A stretch of 6,139 bases of DNA from Actinomycetota bacterium (GTDB taxonomy: Bacteria; Actinomycetota; Thermoleophilia; RBG-16-64-13): positions 1 through 6,139 of the forward strand of contig PMIZ01000096.1 in the NCBI GenBank assembly GCA_003157225.1, written 5' to 3'. Within the stretch, counting starts at the first letter, position 1; every line of letters begins with the position of its first letter. The position numbers were made by a program, and so were the translations under genes. A model generated the notes under the pieces. It had not been told where the DNA came from and ran no database searches. It saw only the letters and a program-made list of their open reading frames with translations. Shown here one piece after another: positions 1 through 6,139 of the stretch.

Positions 1-345
1 ATCGCTGCCGGCACGCCGATCGAGGCGCTGCAGCAAAAAATCGCCGATGTGCCGGTGCCGAGCGGCATGATCGGCCGCGGTGATCATTACGCCTTGGAAG
101 TGACCGGCGATTCCATGATCAACGCCGGCATTCTCGACGGAGATATCGTGGTGGTCCGTCAGCAGGAGAGTGCCGACGACGGCGACATCGTGGTGGCTTT
201 GCTTGAGGACGAAGCGACGCTCAAGCGTTTCTTCCGTGAGGCTGATCAAATCAGGCTTCAGCCGGAGAACGATGCCATGGAGCCCATTCTCATACGTGAC
301 CCACTCATCATTGGCAAGGTGACCGGAGTGCTGAGGAGACTGTGA
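1..345 (+). CDS. lexA: LexA repressor, C-terminal self-cleavage domain (5' partial)
   Basis: This is the C-terminal 114 residues of LexA, the SOS repressor that cleaves itself when stimulated by RecA filaments on single-stranded DNA. The reading frame is open from the first base, so the DNA-binding winged-helix half lies upstream of the window. The Ala-Gly scissile bond falls between fragment residues 3 and 4 (IAAG; bases 9/10). The catalytic Ser is residue 38 in GDSM (bases 112-114) and the catalytic Lys is residue 75 in TLKR (bases 223-225). The Gly-to-Ser spacing (34) and Ser-to-Lys spacing (37) match E. coli LexA (Gly85, Ser119, Lys156) exactly, so the protease looks active. The protein ends normally with a GKVTGVLRR strand before TGA at 343-345. 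That stop overlaps the next gene's ATG. A LexA operator would be expected off the left edge and cannot be seen. UmuD-type paralogues share this fold, but the motif spacing and C-terminal sequence favour LexA. Confidence 0.94.
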   Translation: MAAGTPIEALQQKIADVPVPSGMIGRGDHYALEVTGDSMINAGILDGDIVVVRQQESADDGDIVVALLEDEATLKRFFREADQIRLQPENDAMEPILIRDPLIIGKVTGVLRRL

Positions 346-584
346 TGGCCGCTGGGAAATCGGAACGACCAGTCGAGACGCTCGGGCAGCGGCTAGCGGC
401 CTTGAGGCCAGGAGCCCCTTGTCCCTGCTGCGGCGCACCCCTGGAAGGAGACTCGCCGCCGACTAGGGCCGGAGGGCGGTCCGGCGTCCAGAGTCTGGTG
501 TGCGAGCGGTGCGGGTGTCGGGTCGACCCCGTGCAAATGGTGGCACCTGGGGCCGAAGGTGTCGCGTACGAGCTGGCTGCCTGA
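345..584 (+). CDS. Small double-CxxC zinc-ribbon-like protein, unknown function
   Basis: I do not recognise this 79-residue protein as a named family. Counting from ATG 345, it has two cysteine knuckles, CPCCG (Cys26 and Cys29, with Cys28 extra) and CERCGC (Cys53 and Cys56, with Cys58 extra), 23 residues apart. This is the usual layout of a four-Cys zinc ribbon. The segment between them is polar and Gly/Pro/Arg-rich, and there is no signal peptide or membrane segment, so a cytosolic metal-binding protein that contacts nucleic acid or protein is plausible but inferred. The ATG shares one base with the lexA TGA (TGATG), and a GAGGAG ribosome binding site at 333-338 sits 6 bases upstream. A GTG at 342 would add one residue and is less well placed. 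The arrangement suggests co-transcription and translational coupling with lexA, hence possible SOS control. The spacing of the Cys pairs argues that the frame is real. Confidence 0.75.
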   Translation: MAAGKSERPVETLGQRLAALRPGAPCPCCGAPLEGDSPPTRAGGRSGVQSLVCERCGCRVDPVQMVAPGAEGVAYELAA

Positions 585-612
585 GTAGAGGGTTTTTCGC
601 GCGCCGGGCCGG

Positions 613-945
613 CTACTGGGCGGCGCTCTCCAGGTCGACGGTCACTCGGAAGCCGCGCTCCTCTGTGAGGCGCACGAGCTGCAGCAGGCGAAGGATCTGC
701 GCATTTGGCTGGACAGCCACTATGAGCCCTTCCTTGGACCGGGCCCAGCGTGTGAGCGAGAGAAGCACCGCCAGGCCGGCGCTCGACACGTAGGTACATC
801 CCTCCATGTCAAGAATCACTCTGGTGCCGTGCAACCCGAGTGCCTCCCAGGCTGCGAGCTCGAGCACGGGGGCGTCATCCGGGTCCACATCGCCTTCGAT
901 GCGGAGTACGGGCATACCGAGCAGCGTGCGCGTCGAGAGATTCAA
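613..945 (-). CDS. STAS-domain anti-sigma factor antagonist-like protein (SpoIIAA/RsbV type)
   Basis: This single-domain STAS protein has 110 residues, the normal size for SpoIIAA/RsbV antagonists. Such proteins bind an anti-sigma kinase when unphosphorylated and so free the sigma factor. The N-terminal strands are PVLRIEGDVDPDDAP (residues 12-26). The signature VILDMEGCTYVSSAGLAVLL spans residues 43-62. Aligned with SpoIIAA DSSGL, the phosphorylatable serine is Ser55, while the preceding Asp is replaced by Ser54 and the following Ser by Ala56. I chose the TTG at 945: it is preceded by GAGG 7 bases upstream, and it supplies the first beta strand that family members have. The first ATG (913-915) has no ribosome binding site and would shorten that strand. 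An in-frame stop lies upstream with no other start between. The gene converges on the lexA pair with a 28-base gap and lies downstream of tRNA-Asn on the same strand. No kinase, phosphatase or sigma gene is in view, so the pathway is unknown. It could instead serve a phosphorelay unrelated to sigma factors. Confidence 0.88.
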   Translation of the reverse strand: MNLSTRTLLGMPVLRIEGDVDPDDAPVLELAAWEALGLHGTRVILDMEGCTYVSSAGLAVLLSLTRWARSKEGLIVAVQPNAQILRLLQLVRLTEERGFRVTVDLESAAQ

Positions 946-998
946 TGCTGAGCCTCGTCTTGAGGGGATGCCGGAGGTATGCTACCCGGCGATTGGCA

Positions 999-1016
999 GC
1001 GCAAAACAGGCGCAAA
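999..1016. repeat. Short direct repeat GCGCAAA, 11-base period
   Basis: Two copies of GCGCAAA start at 999 and 1010, one DNA helical turn apart, in the 124-base gap upstream of the STAS gene. A one-mismatch look-alike, GTGCAAAC, lies at 1183-1190 in the -35 area of the tRNA-Asn promoter. The position and period would suit a binding site for a regulator of the STAS gene, but the motif is short and could be chance. Nothing else in the gap (946-1069) gave a firm call. There is no clear hairpin-plus-T-tract terminator between the tRNA and the STAS gene, so read-through from the tRNA promoter into the STAS gene is possible. Confidence 0.35.
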
Positions 1017-1069
1017 CGCGAGTCAGGTGCGGTACACAGCGGGGCGCTATCTTGGGCGGGAAAAAGAAC

Positions 1070-1144
1070 TGGCTCCTCGGGCAGGACTCGAACCTGCAAC
1101 ACCCTGATTAACAGTCAGGTACTCTACCATTGAGCTACCGAGGA
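1070..1144 (-). tRNA. tRNA-Asn (anticodon GTT), CCA encoded
   Basis: Read on the minus strand, this is a complete 75-base cloverleaf. The acceptor stem is TCCTCGG paired with CCGAGGA (7/7), followed by discriminator G and a genomically encoded CCA (1070-1072). The D arm begins GCTC, has the loop AATGGTA and closes with a G-T wobble. The anticodon stem CCTGA/TCAGG encloses loop CTGTTAA, giving anticodon GTT, which reads AAC/AAU. The T arm is GCAGG-TTCGAGT-CCTGC. The acceptor sequence with discriminator G closely resembles the E. coli tRNA-Asn I remember. No integrase, attachment repeat or second tRNA lies beside it, so it does not look like an occupied integration site. Confidence 0.97.
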
Positions 1145-1159
1145 GCGTAGACCTCGCGT

Positions 1160-1188
1160 AGTATAGGCAAAAGACCTGTCGCGTGCAA
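1160..1188 (-). promoter_or_regulatory. Promoter of tRNA-Asn
   Basis: On the minus strand, a -10 box TATACT (1160-1165, five of six to consensus) lies 17 bases from a -35 box TTGCAC (1183-1188, three of six). Shifting the -35 by one base gives TTTGCA with an 18-base spacer and four of six matches. Transcription would begin near 1153, leaving a leader of roughly 8 bases before the mature tRNA 5' end, which is typical for a tRNA gene. The promoter occupies the 87-base divergent gap shared with manB. I see no equally good plus-strand promoter there. Confidence 0.65.
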
Positions 1189-1209
1189 ACGAAACGGCGG
1201 CCTAGCAGG

Positions 1210-1225
1210 CTCCTGGGCCAGGAGG
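1210..1225 (+). promoter_or_regulatory. Ribosome binding site of manB inside a perfect palindrome
   Basis: AGGAGG (1220-1225), 6 bases before ATG 1232, is a near-ideal ribosome binding site and fixes the manB start. It is the right arm of a perfect inverted repeat, CTCCTGG (1210-1216), a central G, and CCAGGAG (1218-1224). In RNA, CTCCT can pair with AGGAG over a 5-base loop, hiding the binding site. At the DNA level it could equally be a protein operator, or the complement could arise by chance because any CTCCT nearby would pair. Confidence 0.6.
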
Positions 1226-1231
1226 CGTCCT

Positions 1232-2614
1232 ATGAGAAGCGATGGCTCCCATCTCGAGTGCTTCAAGGCGTACGACATCCGGGGAAAGGTGCCGGGTGAA
1301 CTCGATGCGGGTCTCGTCGAGCTGATCGGTTGGAGCTACGCTCGTTTGATACGGCCGCGGCGGGTGGCGGTGGGGCGCGACGCGAGATTGACCGGGCCTG
1401 AGCTGACGACTGCGCTGTGTCTAGGCCTCACCAGTGGGTGTGTCGACGTTGTGGATATTGGGCTGGTTGGCACCGAGGAGGTGTATTTCGCCACCTTTTC
1501 TCTGGGTCTGGACGGGGGGGTGGAGGTAACCGCCAGCCACAATCCGCGCGACTACAACGGGCTCAAGTTCACGCGTGATCTCGCGAAGCCTATAAGCGCC
1601 GACACAGGGCTGCTGGAGATGGAGCAGACGGTACTCGGAGCACTTCATGGTGGCGAGACACCGACGCCGGCGCTGCGCACCGGCACCATCACGCCTACGG
1701 AGACGCGGCAGGCCTACGTCGACCATCTGCTCACCTACGTGGACGTCCCGACGCTCCGGCCTCTGAAGATCGTGGTGAACGCGGGGAACGGATGCGCCGG
1801 TCAGGTGGTGGATATGCTGGAGGAGCGTCTGCCCTTCCAACTCGTCAAGCTGAACAACAAGCCCGACGGGTCATTCCCATCCGGCGTTCCCAATCCCATG
1901 CTGCCGGAGAACCGCAGCGCGACGGCAAAGGCCGTAGTTTCCGAAAAAGCCGATCTCGGCATCGCCTGGGACGGCGACTTCGACCGTTGCTTCTTCTTTG
2001 ACGAGCGCGGCACCTTCATCGAGGGCTACTATCTGGTGGGCCTGCTGGCCGAGCGCGCGCTCAGGCGTCATCCGGGGGGCTCCATCATCCACGACCCGCG
2101 GCTGGTATGGAACACAGAGGAGATGGTCCGCGCGGCCGGCGGAGTGCCGGTACTCTGCAAGAGCGGGCACGCCTTCATCAAGGAGAAGATGCGCGCGGCG
2201 GATGCGGTCTATGGGGGCGAGATGTCGGCCCATCACTATTTCAAGGAGTTCTCCTACTGCGACAGCGGCATGATCCCGTGGCTGCAGGTGGCGGAGGCCA
2301 TGAGCGAACGGGGACGTCCCTTCTCCGCGATGGTCGAGGAGAGGATGGCTCGCTACCCGGTGAGCGGAGAGATCAACCTGACGCTCGAGCGCCCGGCCGG
2401 CGCGTTGACAGAGGCGCGTCGACGCTACGAGCCCGACGCGGTGTCCATCGACTCGACGGATGGTCTGAGCTTCGAGTTTCCGCTCTGGCGGTTCAACGTG
2501 CGCCTGTCGAATACCGAGCCGGTAGTTCGCTTGAACGTGGAGGCCCGCGCCGACGAGGAGCTTCTCCAGGCCAAGACCCAGGAGGTTATCGATCTGTTGA
2601 AAGGCGTCGGATGA
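1232..2614 (+). CDS. manB: Phosphomannomutase (ManB/CpsG type)
   Basis: This cytosolic enzyme interconverts mannose-6-phosphate and mannose-1-phosphate, feeding GDP-mannose for surface polysaccharide or glycolipid. The 460 residues agree along the whole length with E. coli CpsG (about 456 residues) as I remember it. In order: FKAYDIRGK (11-19); active-site loop TASHNP (100-105) with phosphoserine Ser102; metal-binding DGDFDR (247-252); sugar-recognition loop GEMSAHHYF (329-337); and the C-terminal phosphate-binding loop SNTEPVVRLNVE (426-437). All four functional loops are intact. A run of seven G (1514-1520) encodes the conserved Gly-Gly just before the active site, and the frame is unbroken. 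The start is ATG 1232 with a strong binding site. The stop overlaps nadE by ATGA. Some family members also accept glucose phosphates; the GTEEVYFATF segment and the C-terminal half favour the ManB/CpsG branch. No manC or glycosyltransferase is in the window, so the end product is unknown. Confidence 0.95.
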   Translation: MRSDGSHLECFKAYDIRGKVPGELDAGLVELIGWSYARLIRPRRVAVGRDARLTGPELTTALCLGLTSGCVDVVDIGLVGTEEVYFATFSLGLDGGVEVTASHNPRDYNGLKFTRDLAKPISADTGLLEMEQTVLGALHGGETPTPALRTGTITPTETRQAYVDHLLTYVDVPTLRPLKIVVNAGNGCAGQVVDMLEERLPFQLVKLNNKPDGSFPSGVPNPMLPENRSATAKAVVSEKADLGIAWDGDFDRCFFFDERGTFIEGYYLVGLLAERALRRHPGGSIIHDPRLVWNTEEMVRAAGGVPVLCKSGHAFIKEKMRAADAVYGGEMSAHHYFKEFSYCDSGMIPWLQVAEAMSERGRPFSAMVEERMARYPVSGEINLTLERPAGALTEARRRYEPDAVSIDSTDGLSFEFPLWRFNVRLSNTEPVVRLNVEARADEELLQAKTQEVIDLLKGVG

Positions 2615-4302
2615 GGATCGCCCTCGCCCAGGTCAACCCCACGGTGGGGGATCTCAAGGGAAACGCGGCTATGGTCGTATCGCGGTTGCGCGAGGCCCAG
2701 GCCATGGGGGCCGCGCTCGCTATCTTTCCCGAGTTGGTCATCTCCGGATACCCGCCGGAGGACCTGGTCCTCAAGGATTACTTCGTGGCCGACTGCCTGG
2801 CCGCTCTGTCCGAAGTCGCGAGCGTCGCTCGGGACATCGTTGCGGTGGTCGGGGTTCCGCTCGCGGAGAATGGGAGGGTCTTCAACGCGACGGCCGTGCT
2901 GACCGGAGGCGCGGTCGCCGGGTGGTATCGCAAGATGTGTCTGCCCAACTACGCGGTGTTCGACGAGAAGCGCTACTTCACGCCGGGTGACGCGGTCACG
3001 GTGCTGGACTTGGGGGGAGCGCGGCTGGGCCTCACCATCTGCGAGGACATCTGGGAAGAGCACGGCCCGGGCGAAACGGCAGCGATTGCCGGCGGGGCCT
3101 CCATCATCGTCAACCAGTCGATGTCGCCCTATCACGTCGGCAAGGGGCGCGAGCGGGAAGCGATGCTGTCTGCGAGGGCTCAGGCAGCCAATACCTTCGT
3201 CTGCTACGCGAATGGGGTCGGTGGCCAGGACGAGCTGGTCTTCGACGGGCACAGCGTCGTCTTCGATCCCCAGGGACGGTTACTCGCTCGGGCGGCGCAG
3301 TTTGCGGAAGAACTCCTGGTGGTGGACATAGAACCTGTCGCCAAGAAGGCTTTGCTGTCGGCTCGCGAGTCGCGACCGGTGGAGGTGATCGCGGCGAGCC
3401 GCGACCTCGCGGCGTCGAGAGCGTGCGCTCCGCGGGTGTGCGACCTTCTCTCCACCGAAGGCGAGGTCTACTCAGCCCTCTGCCTGGGCGTCAGGGATTA
3501 CGCCACGAAGAACGGCTTCAAGCAGGTGGTGATGGGCATGAGCGGCGGCATCGATTCAGCGCTCACCGCTTGCATCGCCGCCGATGCGCTTGGTCACGGG
3601 TGCGTGAACGCGGTTTCAATGCCGTCACGCTATTCGAGCTCCGGCACCAAGAGCGACGCTCGGGAGACTGCCGATCGCCTGGGCGTGGGCTTCTACGAGA
3701 TCCCCATCGAGACCATGTATGGGGCGTACCTGGAGTGTCTCGCGCCGTACCTGCAGGGCGGTCCCCCGGGCGTAACCGAGCAGAACATCCAGGCCCGCAT
3801 CCGCGGGAATCTGCTCATGGCGCTGTCTAACAAGTTCGGCTGGCTGGTTCTGACCACGGGCAACAAGAGCGAGACTGCGGTTGGCTACGCGACTCTCTAC
3901 GGTGACATGGCCGGCGGCTTCGCGGTGCTCAAGGACGTTCCGAAGACTCTCGTCTACAGGCTCGCGCAGTACCGCAACTGCCTCGGCCCGGATCGAGGCC
4001 CCATCCCGGAATCAACGATAGTCCGAGCGCCTACGGCCGAGCTTGCAGCCGGCCAGAGTGATCAAGACACCCTGCCTCCCTACGACTTGCTCGACCGCGT
4101 CATCGAGGCGTACGTGGTCCGCGACGACAGCATCGAAGAGATCGTGGCCCTTGGCATCGATAGGGCGGTGGTGCAGCGGGTCGTTGCCATGATCGACGGC
4201 AACGAGTACAAGCGCCGGCAGGCTGCACCGGGCGTGCGCATCACTCCCAAGGCTTTCGGGAAGGACCGGCGCCTCCCCATCACGAACCGGTATCGGGGAT
4301 GA
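2611..4302 (+). CDS. nadE: Glutamine-dependent NAD+ synthetase
   Basis: This enzyme makes NAD+ from deamido-NAD+ using ATP and the amide of glutamine, the last step of NAD+ synthesis. The 563 residues form two domains, matching the short glutamine-dependent form rather than the roughly 680-residue mycobacterial form. The N-terminal nitrilase-type glutaminase (about 1-245) carries the full Glu-Lys-Cys triad: Glu41 in [14 protein letters not shown], Lys108 in YRKMCLPNY and Cys144 in LTICEDIWE. The C-terminal synthetase has the ATP-pyrophosphatase loop SGGIDS (311-316), NIQARIRGN (392-400), TTGNKSE (415-421), and [17 protein letters not shown] (430-446). The tail EYKRRQ...PITNRYRG is typical. 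The start is ATG 2611, sharing ATGA with the manB stop, with a weak AAAGG 6 bases upstream. The protein then begins [14 protein letters not shown], as the family does. The open frame extends back to 2107 only by reading manB out of frame. The enzyme can use glutamine itself and needs no separate amidotransferase. Confidence 0.97.
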   Translation: MRIALAQVNPTVGDLKGNAAMVVSRLREAQAMGAALAIFPELVISGYPPEDLVLKDYFVADCLAALSEVASVARDIVAVVGVPLAENGRVFNATAVLTGGAVAGWYRKMCLPNYAVFDEKRYFTPGDAVTVLDLGGARLGLTICEDIWEEHGPGETAAIAGGASIIVNQSMSPYHVGKGREREAMLSARAQAANTFVCYANGVGGQDELVFDGHSVVFDPQGRLLARAAQFAEELLVVDIEPVAKKALLSARESRPVEVIAASRDLAASRACAPRVCDLLSTEGEVYSALCLGVRDYATKNGFKQVVMGMSGGIDSALTACIAADALGHGCVNAVSMPSRYSSSGTKSDARETADRLGVGFYEIPIETMYGAYLECLAPYLQGGPPGVTEQNIQARIRGNLLMALSNKFGWLVLTTGNKSETAVGYATLYGDMAGGFAVLKDVPKTLVYRLAQYRNCLGPDRGPIPESTIVRAPTAELAAGQSDQDTLPPYDLLDRVIEAYVVRDDSIEEIVALGIDRAVVQRVVAMIDGNEYKRRQAAPGVRITPKAFGKDRRLPITNRYRG

Positions 4303-5468
4303 GCGACTATCTGATCAGCGAGAAGGCATTGGGCGTATCGGTGGGGACCGTCGAGCTTCACTCGGTGGCGTTCGAGACGCTACCCCTGGACTCGGGCGAC
4401 ACCCTGGCCCCGGTGACCGTCGCGTACGAGACCTACGGGCGCCTGAACGAAGCGCGGACGAACGCGATCCTCGTGCTGCACGCCCTGTCGGGCGATGCCC
4501 ACGCAGCCGGGTACTACCCCGGAGAGCAGAAGCCGGGCTGGTGGGAGACCATGGTCGGCCCCGGCAAGGGGTTGGACACCGACCGCTACTTCGTGATCTG
4601 TTCCAACGTCATTGGGGGTTGCAAAGGGAGCACCGGACCCATCAGCATCAACCCGGCCACAAGCAAGGAATACGGGGTGGATTTCCCCTTTGTAACCGTG
4701 GGCGACATGGTGCGAGCGCAGAAGCTTCTCATCGACCATCTGGGCATCGAGCGGCTGCTCGCTGTGAGTGGGGGATCCATGGGCGGCATGCAGGCCCTGC
4801 AGTGGGCCGTGTCCTATCCGGAAGCGGTCGCCTCGTGCATCCCTATCGCAGCCACGACCAAGCACTCGCCGATGCAGATCGCCTTCAACGAGGTAGGGCG
4901 TCTCGCCATCATGAGCGATCCCAACTGGAAGGGCGGCGACTACTACGGAGGCCCGGGCCCCGATAGCGGCCTTGCCGTCGCCCGCATGATCGGGCACATC
5001 ACCTATCTGTCCGACGAGTCCATGCACGAGAAGTTCGGGCGCCGGCTACGTGACAAGAAGTCGGTTGGGTACGACTTCACCATGGACTTCGAGGTGGAGA
5101 GTTACCTGCGCCACCAGGGCGAGATCTTCACGCGGAGGTTTGACGCCAACACCTATCTCTACGTGACCAAGGCACTCGACTACTTCGACCTTTCCGGCGG
5201 ACACGGCGTGTTGGAGGAGGTCTTCCGCGACCTGCCCGAGGAGATGCGCTTTCTGGTGATCGCCTTCAGCAGCGACTGGCTCTATCCGCCGTACCAATCG
5301 AAGGAGATCGTGCGGGCGCTCAGGGGCACCGGCATCGACTGCTCGTATCTCGAGATGAGATCCTCGTTTGGGCACGACGCGTTCCTGCTCGAGAACAAAG
5401 ACCTCACCAGGATGGTATGGCACTTTCTCGAGACCACCGCCCAGCGGAGGGGGCTGCACCTTGGATAA
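4299..5468 (+). CDS. metX: Homoserine O-acetyltransferase (MetX)
   Basis: This cytosolic enzyme moves an acyl group, probably acetyl from acetyl-CoA, to the hydroxyl of homoserine, committing it to methionine. The 389 residues are a full-length alpha/beta hydrolase of the MetX family. The family block HALSGDAHA is at 61-69 and [13 protein letters not shown] at 102-114. The nucleophile elbow GGSMGG (158-163) holds Ser160; Asp326 in FSSDWLYPP and His359 in SFGHDAFL complete the triad. The conserved segment [21 protein letters not shown] lies between them at 266-286. The ATG overlaps the nadE stop (ATGA), and no clear ribosome binding site precedes it, so translation probably depends on ribosomes finishing nadE. 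Its stop lies 8 bases inside metW, its usual partner. Some MetX-family enzymes use succinyl-CoA instead, and the sequence alone, without alignment, does not settle the donor. No S-box or other methionine riboswitch is visible ahead of it. Confidence 0.95.
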   Translation: MSDYLISEKALGVSVGTVELHSVAFETLPLDSGDTLAPVTVAYETYGRLNEARTNAILVLHALSGDAHAAGYYPGEQKPGWWETMVGPGKGLDTDRYFVICSNVIGGCKGSTGPISINPATSKEYGVDFPFVTVGDMVRAQKLLIDHLGIERLLAVSGGSMGGMQALQWAVSYPEAVASCIPIAATTKHSPMQIAFNEVGRLAIMSDPNWKGGDYYGGPGPDSGLAVARMIGHITYLSDESMHEKFGRRLRDKKSVGYDFTMDFEVESYLRHQGEIFTRRFDANTYLYVTKALDYFDLSGGHGVLEEVFRDLPEEMRFLVIAFSSDWLYPPYQSKEIVRALRGTGIDCSYLEMRSSFGHDAFLLENKDLTRMVWHFLETTAQRRGLHLG

Positions 5469-6105
5469 GAAGGTCCTCGAGTCGGAGAGCGGCTCGCGTC
5501 GCGACTACGAGTTCATAGTCGACACCGTCCCGCGGGGGGCGCGGGTCCTCGATCTTGGGTGCGGAGAGGGCACGCTTCTCAAGATGCTTGTCGACCGCAA
5601 GGGAGTTCGCGGCACCGGCATAGAGATCTTGGAGGAGCGGGTCTATGAAGCGGTGGCGAAGGGACTCACCGTTCATCACGGGGATTTCTACGAAGGGCTC
5701 GGGTACTATCCGGACGGGAGCTTCGACTACGTGATTCTCAGCCAGACCGTGCAGCAGGCCGAGGACACCGTCGCGGTGCTCATGGAATCCCTGCGCGTAG
5801 GACGCTTCCTCGTGGCCAGCTTCCCCAACTTCGCACACTGGAAGTCGCGCGTGCAGCTGCTGTTCACGGGCCGGGCGCCGGTCACGAAGGCTCTGCCGTT
5901 CCAGTGGTACGACACGCCGAACATCCACTCCCTTAGCATCGAGGACTTCCGAGGGTTCGCTCGGGAGCAAGGCATACGCATAGTGCGCCACTTCTACATG
6001 GGCGGGTCGAGGCAGGTGCGGCTGTGGCCGAACTTATGCGCCGGATACGGGGTATTCGTGCTGCAGAAGGTCGCGGCCGAGTCGGAAGCCGGTAAGGTAG
6101 AATGA
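5461..6105 (+). CDS. metW: Methionine biosynthesis protein MetW
   Basis: MetW is a methyltransferase-fold protein that accompanies MetX and is needed for its full activity in species that have both; it is not known to make methionine by itself. The 214 residues fit the family. The SAM-binding motif I is VLDLGCGEG (29-37), the acidic ribose-binding residue is Glu55 in GTGIEI, and the post-I stretch is [12 protein letters not shown] (88-99). Family-specific blocks follow: [11 protein letters not shown] (120-130), [20 protein letters not shown] (144-163) and LWPNL (188-192). I chose TTG 5461: GGAGGGGG (5446-5453) ends 7 bases upstream, and the protein then has a normal N-terminus. The next in-frame ATG (5583) would delete the SAM motif. 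Extension upstream to 5368 is metX read in another frame. The start overlaps the metX end by 8 bases, so the two are surely co-translated. Confidence 0.93.
   Translation: MDKKVLESESGSRRDYEFIVDTVPRGARVLDLGCGEGTLLKMLVDRKGVRGTGIEILEERVYEAVAKGLTVHHGDFYEGLGYYPDGSFDYVILSQTVQQAEDTVAVLMESLRVGRFLVASFPNFAHWKSRVQLLFTGRAPVTKALPFQWYDTPNIHSLSIEDFRGFAREQGIRIVRHFYMGGSRQVRLWPNLCAGYGVFVLQKVAAESEAGKVE
6098..6103 (+). promoter_or_regulatory. Candidate -10 box for the downstream tRNA
   Basis: TAGAAT matches the -10 consensus at five of six positions and would start transcription near 6110, about 7 bases before the mature tRNA end. It sits within the last codons and stop of metW. No convincing -35 box lies 16-18 bases upstream (GGCCGA at 6075-6080), so the tRNA may instead be read from the metW transcript. 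Confidence 0.35.
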
Positions 6106-6116
6106 GCCTCGTTCGC

Positions 6117-6139
6117 GGGCCCATAGCTCAGTTGGTTAG
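6117..6139 (+). tRNA. tRNA gene, 5' end only, probably tRNA-Ile(GAT)
   Basis: The last 23 bases read as the start of a tRNA: 7-base acceptor strand GGGCCCA (6117-6123), then TA, the D stem GCTC (6126-6129) and D loop AGTTGGTTAG. The window ends before the anticodon. The combination GGGCCCATAGCTCAG strongly resembles bacterial tRNA-Ile(GAT), where GGGCCTATAGCTCAG is common, but the identity is inferred because tRNAs with other specificities can share D arms. The gap to the metW stop is only 11 bases. The rest of the gene should lie immediately to the right. Confidence 0.8.

Noticed and set aside
585..612. Bidirectional terminator between the convergent zinc-knuckle and STAS genes
   Set aside because: A GGTTTTTC stretch (591-598) and a GCCGG/CCGGC palindrome (603-613) are present, but the T run precedes rather than follows the stem on the plus strand and reads as A on the minus strand.
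308..799. A 163-residue open frame on the minus strand
   Set aside because: It is antisense to lexA and the zinc-knuckle gene and overlaps the STAS gene in another frame; its composition is Arg/Pro/Ala-rich with no motif.
1061..1066. Terminator for tRNA-Asn
   Set aside because: CTTTTT follows the tRNA 3' end by a few bases, but no dedicated hairpin sits before it apart from the tRNA itself.
806..1133. Two plus-strand open frames of about 100 residues
   Set aside because: They run through the STAS gene on the opposite strand and through the tRNA-Asn gene, with no ribosome binding site or recognisable domain.
1070..1144. tRNA-Asn as an integration site for a mobile element
   Set aside because: No integrase, excisionase or repeated copy of the tRNA 3' end is present on either side.
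1514..1520. Programmed slippage at a run of seven G in manB
   Set aside because: The run codes for conserved Gly residues just before TASHNP, and the frame is continuous on both sides, so no slip is needed.
2107..2610. A 168-residue N-terminal extension of nadE
   Set aside because: It reads manB out of frame, is Arg/Gly-rich without family similarity, and the true nadE start at 2611 gives the standard N-terminus.
2425..3252. A 275-residue open frame on the minus strand
   Set aside because: It is antisense to manB and nadE, both with intact catalytic motifs; long antisense frames are expected in high-GC coding DNA, and no domain is recognisable.
5404..5991. A 195-residue minus-strand open frame
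   Set aside because: It is antisense to metW, whose family-specific motifs are continuous through the whole region.

Overview
The window looks like ordinary chromosomal DNA from a high-GC, free-living bacterium. There is no mobile element, CRISPR array, phage gene or secretion system. Several starts have strong GGAGG-type ribosome binding sites, two genes most likely start with TTG, and adjacent genes overlap tightly. The LexA C-terminus reads to me like those of deep actinobacteria (Coriobacteriia-like), while the metX-metW pair and a short-form nadE also occur widely in Proteobacteria. The phylum is therefore a tentative guess from memory, not a search.

Layout, left to right. (1) Bases 1-584, plus strand: the 3' part of lexA (SOS repressor, self-cleavage domain) overlaps by one base a small gene for an unrecognised protein of about 79 residues with two CxxC zinc knuckles. 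(2) Bases 613-945, minus strand: a stand-alone STAS-domain protein of the anti-sigma-factor antagonist type (SpoIIAA/RsbV-like), convergent with the lexA pair. (3) Bases 946-1069: a 124-base non-coding gap with a short direct repeat. (4) Bases 1070-1144, minus strand: a complete tRNA-Asn(GTT) with encoded CCA and a good promoter upstream. (5) Bases 1232-6105, plus strand: four genes that overlap end to start, manB (phosphomannomutase), nadE (glutamine-dependent NAD+ synthetase), metX (homoserine O-acyltransferase) and metW (MetX-associated methyltransferase-fold protein). (6) From base 6117 to the window edge: the 5' end of a tRNA gene, probably tRNA-Ile.

The four-gene block is almost certainly one transcript, because each downstream start overlaps the upstream stop by 4 to 8 bases. 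It joins three housekeeping jobs: mannose-1-phosphate supply for GDP-mannose, the last step of NAD+ synthesis, and the first committed step from homoserine to methionine. Only metX and metW have a known functional link.

I found no convincing new biological system. The points most worth a second look are the zinc-knuckle gene coupled to lexA, the palindrome that covers the manB ribosome binding site, the mixed-pathway overlapping operon, and the orphan STAS gene.
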